This document shows positions 44,656 to 53,666 of a stretch of DNA of 64,000 nt, one piece after another. Both the position numbers and the translations under genes were made by a program. Source of the stretch: Paraburkholderia aspalathi. Its GTDB lineage: Bacteria > Pseudomonadota > Gammaproteobacteria > Burkholderiales > Burkholderiaceae. The notes beneath the pieces were generated by a model. The model ran no database searches. It saw nothing but the letters and a program-made list of their open reading frames with translations, and was not told the DNA's origin. Each line of letters opens with the position of its first letter. The stretch's first letter is position 1. The DNA lies in contig NZ_FPBH01000010.1 of assembly GCF_900116445.1 (NCBI RefSeq), positions 1 through 64,000 of the forward strand, written 5' to 3'.

Positions 44656-46560
44656 ATGGTTTCCCCGCATTCGCAATTGTTGAAGGTCACGCAACGCGTG
44701 GTCGAGCGCAGCAAGCCCACTCGCGAGGCGTATCTGGCCCGTATCGAGCACGCCCAGGGCAAATTCCCGGCACGCGGCGCGCTCTCGTGTGCCAATCTGG
44801 CTCACGGCTTTGCTGGTCTTGAAGGCCACGACAAGCTCGTCATCAAGCAGATTCGCCAGCCGAACATCGGCATCGTGTCCTCGTACAACGAGATGTTGTC
44901 CGCGCACGCGCCGTACAAAAACTACCCGGACATCATCAAAGAAGCCGCGCGTGAAAACGGCGGCGTCGCGCAATTCGCGGGCGGTGTGCCGGCCATGTGC
45001 GACGGCGTCACGCAAGGCAACGCGGGCATGGAGTTGTCGCTGTTCTCGCGTGAAGTGATCGCGATGAGCACCGCAGTGGCCCTCACGCACAACATGTTTG
45101 ACGCGGCGCTGTGCCTCGGCATCTGCGACAAAATCGTGCCGGGCCTCCTGATCGGCGCGCTGCAATTCGGCCACCTGCCGACGATTTTCGTGCCCGCCGG
45201 CCCGATGGGCAGCGGCCTGTCGAATGACGACAAAGCCAAGACACGCCAGCTGTTCGCCACCGGCCAGTGCGGCCGCGACGCGCTGCTCGAAGCAGAAGCC
45301 GCCGCGTATCACAGCCAGGGCACCTGCACGTTCTACGGCACGGCAAACAGCAACCAGATGCTGATGGAAGTGATGGGCCTGCATCTGCCGAGTTCGGCGT
45401 TCGTGCACCCGCATACGCCGCTGCGCGACGCATTGACCGCGCAGGCCGCACGCCGCGTGCTCGACCTGACGGTAGATCGCGGCAACTACATGCCGATTGG
45501 CCACGTGGTCGACGAAAAAGCGATCGTCAACGGCATCGTCGCGTTGCTGGCAACGGGCGGTTCGACCAATCACACGCTGCACCTCGTCGCAATCGCGCGC
45601 GCGGCCGGCATCGTGATCGACTGGGATGACTTCGACACGCTGTCACAAGCCGTGCCGCTGCTCGCCAAGATTTACCCGAACGGCAAGGCCGACGTAAATC
45701 ACTTCCACGCCGCAGGCGGCGTCGCGTTCCTGGTTCGCAATCTGCTGGAAGGCGGCTTGCTGCACGAGGACGTGAACACCGTCGCCGGCAAGGGTCTCCA
45801 TCACTACACTGAAGAGCCGAAGCTGCTCGACGGCAAGCTGCAATGGGTGCCGGGCACGGAAAAGAGCGAAGACACCGCAGTGCTGCGCGGCATCAAGGAA
45901 CCGTTCCAGCCGGACGGTGGCTTGCGTCTGATGCAGGGCAAACTTGGCCGCGGCGTGATCAAGATTTCAGCAGTCGCAGCGCAGCATCGCAAGGTGAAGG
46001 CGCCAGCGATTGTGTTCGATTCGCAGGAAGCCGTGCAGGCGGCGTTCGACAACGGCGAACTCAAGCGTGATTTCATCGCCGTGGTGCGCTTCCAGGGCGC
46101 CCGCGCAAACGGCATGCCCGAACTGCATCGTTTGACGCCGTTGCTCGGTGTGTTGCAGGATCAAGGTTTTCACGTTGCACTGGTGACCGACGGACGCATG
46201 TCCGGCGCGTCGGGCAAAGTGCCGGCGGTGATTCACCTGTCGCCGGAAGCCTTGCTGCAAGGCCCGATCGGCAAGGTTCGCACGGGCGACATGCTGGTGA
46301 TCGATGCAGACGCAGGCGTGCTCGACATCGAAATCGATGCAGCCGAATGGGCGGCGCGGCCGGAAGCGTTGCCGCAGCATCAGGCGGAAAACGAAGTCGG
46401 CTTCGGCCGTGAACTGTTCGGCGTGTTCCGTGCGGCGGCAGCGCCGGCGGAGCAGGGCGCCTCGGTGTTCGGTCCGATGGTGGGCGAGCACGGCGGACAC
46501 AAGAAAGCACACTCAAGCACCACTCAAGCCAGCCACGAGCTGCAGAAACAAGGAGTCTGA
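44656..46560 (+). CDS. edd: phosphogluconate dehydratase
   Basis: 634-residue Fe-S enzyme of the Entner-Doudoroff pathway; it dehydrates 6-phosphogluconate to KDPG. Blocks IGIVSSYNEMLSAHAPYKNYPD, VPAMCDGVTQGNAGMELSLFSREVIAMSTAVALTHNMFDA, LCLGICDKIVPGLLIGAL and VTDGRMSGASGKVPAVIHL contain the cluster cysteines. Its length and ED-type blocks separate it from dihydroxy-acid dehydratase. GAAGGAGCTCCG precedes the ATG. eda starts 2 bases after the stop. Confidence 0.96.
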   Translation: MVSPHSQLLKVTQRVVERSKPTREAYLARIEHAQGKFPARGALSCANLAHGFAGLEGHDKLVIKQIRQPNIGIVSSYNEMLSAHAPYKNYPDIIKEAARENGGVAQFAGGVPAMCDGVTQGNAGMELSLFSREVIAMSTAVALTHNMFDAALCLGICDKIVPGLLIGALQFGHLPTIFVPAGPMGSGLSNDDKAKTRQLFATGQCGRDALLEAEAAAYHSQGTCTFYGTANSNQMLMEVMGLHLPSSAFVHPHTPLRDALTAQAARRVLDLTVDRGNYMPIGHVVDEKAIVNGIVALLATGGSTNHTLHLVAIARAAGIVIDWDDFDTLSQAVPLLAKIYPNGKADVNHFHAAGGVAFLVRNLLEGGLLHEDVNTVAGKGLHHYTEEPKLLDGKLQWVPGTEKSEDTAVLRGIKEPFQPDGGLRLMQGKLGRGVIKISAVAAQHRKVKAPAIVFDSQEAVQAAFDNGELKRDFIAVVRFQGARANGMPELHRLTPLLGVLQDQGFHVALVTDGRMSGASGKVPAVIHLSPEALLQGPIGKVRTGDMLVIDADAGVLDIEIDAAEWAARPEALPQHQAENEVGFGRELFGVFRAAAAPAEQGASVFGPMVGEHGGHKKAHSSTTQASHELQKQGV

Positions 46561-46562
46561 CT

Positions 46563-47204
46563 ATGACGGCGAAAACAGTAAGCGATATCGTGCGCCTCGG
46601 CCCGGTGATTCCGGTGCTCGCGTTCGACTCGGTCGAACAGGGCGAAAACGTGTCGCGCGCGCTGCATGCGGGCGGCGTGAAGGTGCTCGAAATCACGCTG
46701 CGCACGGCTGCGGGGCTCGGCGCGATCGAACGCGCGAGCCAGCTGTCCGAAGACATCGTGGTTGGAGTCGGCACGATCACGAAGCCCGAGCATTGTTTTC
46801 AGGCGAAGAAAGCGGGCGCGCAATTCGGCGTGTCGCCAGGTCTGACGAAAGACATGCACAAGGCGGCGCAGGATGCAGGTTTGCCGCTGCTGCCGGGTGT
46901 CATGACGCCGAGCGACATTATCGCGGCGCTCGAACTCGGCTACGAAATCGTCAAGTTCTTCCCGGCGCAGCAAGCCGGCGGTATCCCGATGCTGCAGGCG
47001 TTTTACGGCCCGTTCCCGACGCTGAAATTCTGCCCGACCGGTGGCATCACGGCCGAAAGCGCCATCAACTTCCTCGCACAACCGAATGTGGTTTGCGTGG
47101 GCGGATCGTGGTTGACGCCGAAGGCCGCACTTGCCGTGCAAAACTGGGATGAAGTTACGCGTCTCGCACGTGCCGCCAGCGAGCTGGCCGCGCCTGCCCA
47201 TTGA
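46563..47204 (+). CDS. eda: KDPG aldolase
   Basis: 213-residue class I aldolase that splits KDPG to pyruvate and glyceraldehyde-3-phosphate. Glu43 (KVLEITLRT), GVGTITKPEH and Schiff-base Lys131 (EIVKFFPAQQAGG) are conserved, as is FCPTGGITAESA. It is translationally linked to edd. It is a paralogue of DgoA at 2548, and the two differ at the substrate-stereochemistry segment (EITLRT here, EVPLNS there). Confidence 0.96.
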   Translation: MTAKTVSDIVRLGPVIPVLAFDSVEQGENVSRALHAGGVKVLEITLRTAAGLGAIERASQLSEDIVVGVGTITKPEHCFQAKKAGAQFGVSPGLTKDMHKAAQDAGLPLLPGVMTPSDIIAALELGYEIVKFFPAQQAGGIPMLQAFYGPFPTLKFCPTGGITAESAINFLAQPNVVCVGGSWLTPKAALAVQNWDEVTRLARAASELAAPAH

Positions 47205-47246
47205 GTTGAAACGGCCCGTACTTTAGTCCAGTAACCAGGTCCTACA

Positions 47247-47299
47247 CAAAGGAGCCTCGTCGAAACAGCCTGTCAGGCTGTCGCGCCGAGGCTCCTTTG
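47247..47299. repeat. long nested inverted repeat between eda and gntP
   Basis: CAAAGGAGCCTCG (47247-47259) and CGAGGCTCCTTTG (47287-47299) are perfect 13-base arms enclosing a second palindrome, ACAGCCTGTCAGGCTGT. No T-run follows. It could fold into a strong RNA structure that stabilises or ends the edd-eda message, or be a cruciform. Confidence 0.75.
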
Positions 47300-47457
47300 C
47301 GATGTGCGTGCCGGATTCACGCGCTTTTAAAGACAACAAACAGTAAAATTCAGCGTCCGCGCGGCTTGCCGGGTTTTCAGGCACCGCTCGAGGTCGCCGT
47401 GAGACAGGTGCCAGCTGTGTTCCGCACCAACAATCAATAACGCAAAGGAGGAGCTTC

Positions 47458-48843
47458 ATGGAAGCTGTCCACGGCAGCACGCTGCTGGTCTTCGCGGTGA
47501 TCGCCATCGCACTTCTGATCCTGCTGATCACCCGCTACAAGGTTTACCCGTTCCTCGTCCTGATCATCGTTTCGCTGCTGCTGGGTCTCGCATCCGGCAT
47601 GCCGATCGGCACGATCGTCAAATCGTTCGAAACCGGCAACGGCAACACGCTCGGCCACATTGCGATCGTGGTCGGTCTCGGCACCATGCTCGGCAAAATG
47701 ATGGCCGAATCGGGCGGCGCCGAGCGCATTGCGACCACACTGATCGACAAGTTCGGCGAGAAGCATATTCACTGGGCGATGATGGTCGTGGCGATCATTG
47801 TCGGTTTGCCGGTGTTTTTTGAAGTCGGCTTCGTGCTGTTGATTCCGATTGCGTTCAACGTCGCCAAACGCACCAACAAGTCGCTACTGCTGGTCGGCCT
47901 GCCGATGGTTGCGGGCCTGTCCGTCGTGCACGGTCTGATTCCGCCGCACCCGGCCGCGATGCTCGCGGTGCAGGCGTATCACGCCGACATCGGCAAGACG
48001 ATTGCGTACGGGCTGATCGTGGGCGTGCCGACGGCGATCGTCGCTGGTCCGCTGTTCGCACTGTTGATCAGCCGTTACATCAAGCTGCCGGAGAACAATC
48101 CGCTCGCCGCGCAATTCCTCGGCCACGGTGACGACGCGCAGAATAACGCGAAGAGCGCGGCGCCGAAGCGCGAGTTGCCGAGCTTCGGCATCACGTTGTT
48201 CACGATTCTGCTGCCGGTGATTCTGATGCTGGTCGGCAGCTGGGCCGACCTCGTGTTTACGCCGAAGACGTTGGCGAACGACCTGCTGCGTTTCGTCGGC
48301 AACTCGGACGTCGCGCTGTTGATCGCCGTGCTGGTCAGCTTCTGGACCTTCGGCGCGAGCCGCGGCTTCAATCGTGAGCAGATCCAGAAGTTCTGCGGCG
48401 AATGTCTGGCGCCGATCGCGGGCATCACGCTGATCGTGGGCGCGGGCGGCGGCTTCGGGCGCGTGCTGATGGATAGCGGCATCTCGAAGGAAATCGTCAA
48501 CGTGGCAACGGCCATGCATCTGTCGCCGCTGCTGTTCGGCTGGCTGGTGGCCGCGCTGATTCGTCTGGCTACGGGTTCGGCAACCGTTGCGATGACGACG
48601 GCCTGCGGCATCGTTGCGCCGATCGCTTCGGCGAGCGGCGTGCAGGTCACGCCGGAATTGCTGGTGCTCGCCACCGGTTCGGGCTCGCTGATTTTCTCGC
48701 ATGTGAATGACGGCGGTTTCTGGCTGATCAAGGAATACTTCGGTATGACGGTGGGGCAGACCTTCAAGACATGGTCGCTCCTCGAAACTGTTATTTCCCT
48801 GATGGGCTTGGGTTTGACTTTCGCGCTCGCGACGGTCGTGTAA
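47458..48843 (+). CDS. gntP: GntP-family gluconate:H+ symporter
   Basis: 461-residue inner-membrane transporter with about twelve hydrophobic segments. GLGTMLGKMMAESGGAERIATTLI, LPVFFEVGFVLLIPIAFNVAKRT, VVHGLIPPHPAAMLAVQAY and TGSGSLIFSHVNDGGFWLIKEYFGM are GntP signatures. AAAGGAGGAG precedes the ATG. gntK follows after 7 bases, so uptake and phosphorylation of gluconate are coupled; edd and eda just upstream consume the product. Confidence 0.95.
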   Translation: MEAVHGSTLLVFAVIAIALLILLITRYKVYPFLVLIIVSLLLGLASGMPIGTIVKSFETGNGNTLGHIAIVVGLGTMLGKMMAESGGAERIATTLIDKFGEKHIHWAMMVVAIIVGLPVFFEVGFVLLIPIAFNVAKRTNKSLLLVGLPMVAGLSVVHGLIPPHPAAMLAVQAYHADIGKTIAYGLIVGVPTAIVAGPLFALLISRYIKLPENNPLAAQFLGHGDDAQNNAKSAAPKRELPSFGITLFTILLPVILMLVGSWADLVFTPKTLANDLLRFVGNSDVALLIAVLVSFWTFGASRGFNREQIQKFCGECLAPIAGITLIVGAGGGFGRVLMDSGISKEIVNVATAMHLSPLLFGWLVAALIRLATGSATVAMTTACGIVAPIASASGVQVTPELLVLATGSGSLIFSHVNDGGFWLIKEYFGMTVGQTFKTWSLLETVISLMGLGLTFALATVV

Positions 48844-48850
48844 GGAGTTT

Positions 48851-49357
48851 TTGATGATTTTGATCGCAATGGGCGTGTCGGGCGCCGGCAAAACGAGGAT
48901 TGGCGAAATGCTGGCGGAACGCCTGCACTGCGCATTCACCGACGGCGACGCGTTTCACAGCGCCGCCAACAAGGAGAAAATGCACCACGGCATTCCGTTG
49001 ACCGACGAAGACCGTTGGCCGTGGTTGCAAACCATCCGTGTCGCGATCGAAGAGAAGCAGCGGGCGGGCGAGAAAGCGGTGTTTACGTGCTCGTCGCTGA
49101 AGCGCTCATACCGCGATGTTCTGCGCGGCGGGAGCAACGGTGACAAGGACGTGTGCTTCGTCTATCTCAAGGGTTCGTTCGAGGTGCTGCGCGAGCGGCT
49201 GACCACGCGCACTGGCCACTTCTTCGATCCGTCGCTGTTGCAAAGCCAGCTCGATACGCTCGAAGAGCCGGGTCCGGATGAAGCGATCACGGTGAGCATC
49301 GAGTTGTCGCCAGAGGCGATCGTCGACGAGGTGTTGAGGCAGATGACGGAGCGGTGA
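48851..49357 (+). CDS. gntK: gluconokinase
   Basis: 168-residue kinase that makes 6-phosphogluconate. Walker A GVSGAGKT is at residues 7-14, with FTDGDAFHSAANKEKMHHGIPLTDEDRWPWL and ACSSLKRSYRD-like blocks of the GntK family (here TCSSLKRSYRDVLR). AAGGAG precedes the ATG. A strong terminator follows. Confidence 0.95.
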   Translation: MMILIAMGVSGAGKTRIGEMLAERLHCAFTDGDAFHSAANKEKMHHGIPLTDEDRWPWLQTIRVAIEEKQRAGEKAVFTCSSLKRSYRDVLRGGSNGDKDVCFVYLKGSFEVLRERLTTRTGHFFDPSLLQSQLDTLEEPGPDEAITVSIELSPEAIVDEVLRQMTER

Positions 49358-49390
49358 GGTTTTAGTTAAACCCGCTGACGTTGCAGGATG

Positions 49391-49425
49391 AAAAAAAGGC
49401 GCTCACGTTTGTGAGCGCCTTTTTT
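49391..49425. terminator. bidirectional terminator between gntK and purB
   Basis: GGCGCTCAC-GTTT-GTGAGCGCC (49398-49419) is a perfect 9-bp stem with six Ts after and seven As before. Confidence 0.92.
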
Positions 49426-49456
49426 ATGGCCGAAGCTGCGAGGCAGTGACTGGGTC

Positions 49457-50845
49457 TTAAGCGATCCGCTTGGCCAGTTCGACTGCCTTGCCGATATACG
49501 AACCCGGCGTCATGGCGAGCAAACGATCCTTCGCATCTTGCGGAATCGCGAGACCGGTCACGAACGTTTGCAGCGCTTCACGCGTGATGCCTTTGCCGCG
49601 CGTCAGTTCCTTCAACTGCTCATACGGGTTCTCGATGCCGTAACGGCGCATCACCGTTTGCACCGGCTCGGCCAGCACTTCCCAGCAGTTGTCGAGGTCT
49701 TCGTTCAGACGCTGCGCGTTCACTTCGAGCTTGTCCAGACCGCGGATCAGCGAGTCGTACGCGAGCAGCGAGTAGCCGAACGCGACGCCCATATTGCGCA
49801 GCACCGTCGAGTCTGTCAGGTCACGCTGCCAGCGCGAAATCGGCAGCTTGTCGGCGAGGTGGCGCAGCGTGGCGTTGGCGAGACCGAGATTGCCTTCCGA
49901 GTTTTCGAAGTCGATCGGATTGACCTTGTGCGGCATCGTCGACGAACCGATTTCGCCGGCCTTCGTGCGTTGCTTGAAGTAACCGACCGAGATGTAGCCC
50001 CACACGTCGCGGTCCAGATCTAGCAGGATCGTATTGGCGCGCGACACGGCGTCGAACAGTTCGGCCATGTAGTCATGCGGTTCGATCTGGATCGTGTACG
50101 GATTGAACGTGAGCTTCAGGCGCTGTTCGACCACTTCGCGCGAGAACGCTTCCCAGTCGAATTCCGGATACGCGGACAGGTGCGCATTGAAGTTGCCGAC
50201 CGCGCCGTTCATCTTGCCCAGCAGCTCGACCTTGGCGATACGGTCGATCGCGCGTTCCAGACGTGCGGCGACGTTGGCGATTTCCTTGCCGAGCGTGGTC
50301 GGGCTGGCCGGCTGGCCGTGCGTGCGCGACAGCATCGGCTGTTCGGCTTGCGCGTGAGCCAGCGCAACGAGGCGCTGATGCACCGAGCGCAGCGCCGGCA
50401 GAATCACGTGTTCACGCGCGCCGGCGAGCATCAGGCCGTGGGACGTGTTGTTGATGTCTTCCGAGGTGCAGGCGAAGTGAATGAACTCGCTCGCGCGTTC
50501 CAGTTCTTCCTGACCCTTCACCGATTCCTTCAGCCAGTACTCGACCGCTTTCACGTCGTGGTTCGTCACACGTTCGATGTCCTTGATGCGCGCGGCGTCG
50601 TGCGCGGTGAAGCGCTCGGCCAGTTGCAGCAGGAATTGTTCGGCGGCTTCGGAAAAGCGCGGCACTTCGGCGAAACCGGCGTGCGAGAGCGCGATCAGCC
50701 AGTGGATTTCAACCGTCACGCGATTGCGCATGAAAGCGGCTTCCGAGAGCCAGTCGCGCAGGGCTTCGGTTTTCGAGGCGTAACGGCCGTCGAGCGGGGA
50801 GAGCGCGTTCAGCGCGAACAGGGTGTCGGGGCGGGTGTCGGACAT
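49457..50845 (-). CDS. purB: adenylosuccinate lyase
   Basis: 462-residue enzyme of purine synthesis (two steps: SAICAR to AICAR and adenylosuccinate to AMP). Blocks LSPLDGRYASKTEALRDWLSEAAF, FACTSEDINNTSHGLML, SRTHGQPASPTTLGKE and the fumarase/lyase signature GSSTMPHKVNPIDFENSE are present. The ATG at 50845 gives the usual MSDTRPDTLFALNALSP start. It is divergent from the LysR gene. Confidence 0.97.
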   Translation of the reverse strand: MSDTRPDTLFALNALSPLDGRYASKTEALRDWLSEAAFMRNRVTVEIHWLIALSHAGFAEVPRFSEAAEQFLLQLAERFTAHDAARIKDIERVTNHDVKAVEYWLKESVKGQEELERASEFIHFACTSEDINNTSHGLMLAGAREHVILPALRSVHQRLVALAHAQAEQPMLSRTHGQPASPTTLGKEIANVAARLERAIDRIAKVELLGKMNGAVGNFNAHLSAYPEFDWEAFSREVVEQRLKLTFNPYTIQIEPHDYMAELFDAVSRANTILLDLDRDVWGYISVGYFKQRTKAGEIGSSTMPHKVNPIDFENSEGNLGLANATLRHLADKLPISRWQRDLTDSTVLRNMGVAFGYSLLAYDSLIRGLDKLEVNAQRLNEDLDNCWEVLAEPVQTVMRRYGIENPYEQLKELTRGKGITREALQTFVTGLAIPQDAKDRLLAMTPGSYIGKAVELAKRIA

Positions 50846-50986
50846 GATGGGGGCCGGAGTCAAAGCGAGCGCTCAGCGAGCGGATCGGGAACGGAGGGAA
50901 CCGCGAATTTTACCACTCAACCCGGCGGCACCACCCCGCGCCGCTAGAATGCTGACTTCCTCCCTCCCGCTGGCAGCAGGCTTCGC

Positions 50987-51949
50987 ATGGAACTGAAATG
51001 GCTCGAAGACTTCGTTTCGCTCGCGGAAACGCGTAGTTTCAGCCGCTCGGCCGAATTGCGTCATGTCACGCAACCGGCGTTTTCGCGGCGAATTCAGGCG
51101 CTCGAAGCGTGGCTCGGCACCGAACTGATCGACCGTTCGGTTTATCCGACGCGACTAACTGCTGCCGGCCAGGTGTTCAACGAGCAGGCGCTCGCGATGC
51201 TGTCGCAGTTCCACGAGGCACGCGCGCTACTGCGCGGCCACACGGCCACGCCGCAGGCGACCATCGAGTTCGCGGTGCCGCATACGCTGTCGCTCACGTA
51301 CTTCCCGCGCTGGCTGCAGCGCATCGAAGCGCAGATGGGTCCGATTCACACCCGGCTGCGGGCGTTGAACGTGCACGATGCGGCGTTGTCGCTGGTGGAA
51401 GGCGGCTGCGATCTGATGATGGGCTACCACCATCCGAGTCATCCGGTCGCGCTCGATCCGGCGCGCTACGACATGCTCACGCTCGGCAACGAGCCGATCA
51501 GCCCGTTCTCCGCGCCGGCCCGCGCCGGCCGGGCGCGTCACACGTTGCCGGGCACCCCCGAGGCGCCCACGCCCTATCTGTCCTACACGCCAAACGCGTA
51601 TCTGGGCCGCATGACCGAGGTGATCCTCGCCAACGCGCCGGAGCGCCTGTATCTCGACCGGCTGTACGAAACCGACATGGCCGAAGGACTCAAGGCGATG
51701 GCGCTGGCCGGCCACGGCATCGCCTTCCTGCCACACAGCGCCGTAGAAGACGCAGTCGCCGACGGCAAGCTGATCCGGCTCGACCGCGCGACCCGCGGCA
51801 CGCCTGAGGGGCAACTCACGCTGACCATGGAGATCCGGCTCTATCGCGACAAGCTCGTAGCGAAGACCGACGATGCGCGGCAGATACTCGTGCGGCAACT
51901 GTGGGATGTGGTGTCCGAGGAGATCGCTCAACGCGCAAGCGCTGCCTGA
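50987..51949 (+). CDS. LysR-family regulator resembling HypT/YjiE
   Basis: 320-residue regulator. The N-terminal HTH is ELKWLEDFVSLAETRSFSRSAELRHVTQPAFSRRIQALE, and the C-terminal effector domain includes FAVPHTLSLTYFPRWL and YLSYTPNAYLGRM. These segments recall E. coli HypT (YjiE), the hypochlorite-responsive regulator. The HypT methionine sites cannot be aligned by eye. It lies 138 bases upstream of gdhA on the same strand and could control it; that is inference. Confidence 0.87.
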   Translation: MELKWLEDFVSLAETRSFSRSAELRHVTQPAFSRRIQALEAWLGTELIDRSVYPTRLTAAGQVFNEQALAMLSQFHEARALLRGHTATPQATIEFAVPHTLSLTYFPRWLQRIEAQMGPIHTRLRALNVHDAALSLVEGGCDLMMGYHHPSHPVALDPARYDMLTLGNEPISPFSAPARAGRARHTLPGTPEAPTPYLSYTPNAYLGRMTEVILANAPERLYLDRLYETDMAEGLKAMALAGHGIAFLPHSAVEDAVADGKLIRLDRATRGTPEGQLTLTMEIRLYRDKLVAKTDDARQILVRQLWDVVSEEIAQRASAA

Positions 51950-51991
51950 GAACCTGCTTCCCCACGACGCGAATTTGCGGGTTTTTGATGG

Positions 51992-52010
51992 TTATGCATA
52001 AAAAACATAA
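51992..52010. promoter_or_regulatory. candidate LysR-type site upstream of gdhA
   Basis: TTATG and CATAA arms separated by nine bases form an inverted repeat with the T-N11-A style typical of LysR sites, 78 bases upstream of the gdhA start. The neighbouring LysR gene is the obvious candidate regulator. Confidence 0.35.
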
Positions 52011-52087
52011 TCGGATAATGAAACGGCATTGGATTTCAAAACGGCGTTTTTCGACAATGCTGTCACTCGATCAACGCCGGAGCGTTC

Positions 52088-53401
52088 ATGTCATCCCAGC
52101 AACAAGCAGCACAATCCGCGTCAACGTTGCAGTCTGTTCCTTCCTACCTGAATAAAGATGACCTCGGCCCGTGGGGCAACTACCTGCGTCAGGTCGACCG
52201 TGTCGCGCCGTACCTCGGTTCGCTGTCCCGCTGGCTCGAAACCCTGAAGCGCCCGAAGCGCATTCTGATCGTCGATGTGCCTATCGAACTCGATAACGGC
52301 ACGGTCGCGCACTTCGAAGGCTATCGCGTGCAGCACAACGTGTCGCGCGGTCCGGGTAAGGGCGGTGTGCGTTATCACCAGGACGTGACGCTGTCGGAAG
52401 TGATGGCGCTGTCGGCGTGGATGTCGGTGAAGAATGCTGCTGTGAACGTGCCGTACGGCGGTGCGAAGGGTGGTATCCGTGTCGATCCGCGTACGCTGTC
52501 GCGTGGCGAACTGGAGCGCGTCACGCGCCGCTACACGAGCGAAATCGGCATCATCATCGGACCGAATACCGACATCCCCGCGCCGGACGTGAACACTAAC
52601 GAGCAGATCATGGCGTGGATGATGGACACGTACTCGATGAACCAGGGCCAAACGGCTACGGGCGTCGTGACGGGCAAGCCGATCGCGCTGGGTGGTTCGC
52701 TGGGCCGCCGTGAAGCAACGGGCCGTGGCGTGTTCGTGGTGGCTTCCGAAGCGGCACGCCGTATCGGTGTCGACATCGAAGGCGCACGGATTGCCGTTCA
52801 GGGTTTCGGTAACGTGGGCGGCATCGCCGCACGTCTGTTCCAGGAAGCGGGCTCGAAGCTGGTCGCGGTGCAGGATCACACTGGCTCGCTGTACAAGTCG
52901 ACCGGTATCGATGCTGTTGCGCTGGCGGATTACGTGGCGAAGAACGGTGGCGTAGGCGGTTTCCCGGAAGCCGACGCAGTCACGAACGAAGAATTCTGGA
53001 CCGTCGAATCGGACATCCTGATTCCGGCCGCGCTGGAAAACCAGATCACCGAAAAGAACGCCGGCAAGATCAAGACGAAGATCGTCGTGGAAGGCGCCAA
53101 CGGCCCGACCACCACGGCAGCGGACGACATTCTGCACGACCGCGGCATCCTCGTGATTCCGGACGTGGTAGCCAACGCCGGCGGCGTGACGGTGTCGTAC
53201 TTCGAGTGGGTGCAGGACTTCTCGAGCTTCTTCTGGACCGAAGACGAGATCAACCAGCGTCTCGAGCGCGTCATGCGCGAAGCATTTGCCGCTGTGTGGC
53301 AAGTGTCGAGCGAACAGAAGGTGTCCGTGCGGACTGCGGCGTTTATCGTCGCATGTAAGCGGATCCTTGAAGCGCGCGAATTGCGCGGACTGTACCCCTG
53401 A
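52088..53401 (+). CDS. gdhA: glutamate dehydrogenase
   Basis: 437-residue hexameric-type dehydrogenase interconverting glutamate and 2-oxoglutarate. The catalytic lysine lies in NVPYGGAKGGIRVDP; substrate-site blocks KNAAVNVPY and GPNTDIPAPDVNTNEQIMAWMMD and the nucleotide loop VQGFGNVGGIAARL follow. The sequence type suggests an NAD-linked catabolic form. The gltIJKL importer immediately downstream supports glutamate use. A double hairpin terminator follows. Confidence 0.95.
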   Translation: MSSQQQAAQSASTLQSVPSYLNKDDLGPWGNYLRQVDRVAPYLGSLSRWLETLKRPKRILIVDVPIELDNGTVAHFEGYRVQHNVSRGPGKGGVRYHQDVTLSEVMALSAWMSVKNAAVNVPYGGAKGGIRVDPRTLSRGELERVTRRYTSEIGIIIGPNTDIPAPDVNTNEQIMAWMMDTYSMNQGQTATGVVTGKPIALGGSLGRREATGRGVFVVASEAARRIGVDIEGARIAVQGFGNVGGIAARLFQEAGSKLVAVQDHTGSLYKSTGIDAVALADYVAKNGGVGGFPEADAVTNEEFWTVESDILIPAALENQITEKNAGKIKTKIVVEGANGPTTTAADDILHDRGILVIPDVVANAGGVTVSYFEWVQDFSSFFWTEDEINQRLERVMREAFAAVWQVSSEQKVSVRTAAFIVACKRILEARELRGLYP

Positions 53402-53418
53402 TCGATTGGCTTGAAACG

Positions 53419-53523
53419 GCGGCCCGCCACCTTGCGGGCCGCTGCGAATCCTTGCTTTGACGTGGTCCACAAGACCGCGTGTTTCACCCGGCGGGCGGCA
53501 TCCTATCGATGCCGCCCGCCTTT
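53419..53523 (+). terminator. tandem hairpin terminator of gdhA
   Basis: The first hairpin is GCGGCCCGC-CACCTT-GCGGGCCGC (53419-53442). The second is GGCGGGCGGCAT-CCTATCG-ATGCCGCCCGCC (53490-53520) followed by TTT. The T-run is short, so efficiency is uncertain. Confidence 0.6.
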
Positions 53524-53666
53524 GCGTATCCGCCGTGTTTGAATTGCCCGGTTAAGCCCCCGTAATCTCGTAACGGCGCGCGGGCGCAACAAACATGGTT
53601 TATAGCAATACTTTCAGAATAATTACTTTGCTAAACTGGCGCCGGTTCTTGCCAAGGAGATCACAC

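Noticed and set aside
44365..45582. Upstream in-frame extension of hexR to a 687-residue protein
   Set aside because: The addition is antisense to edd, is not RpiR-like, and would cross the promoter with the HexR boxes.
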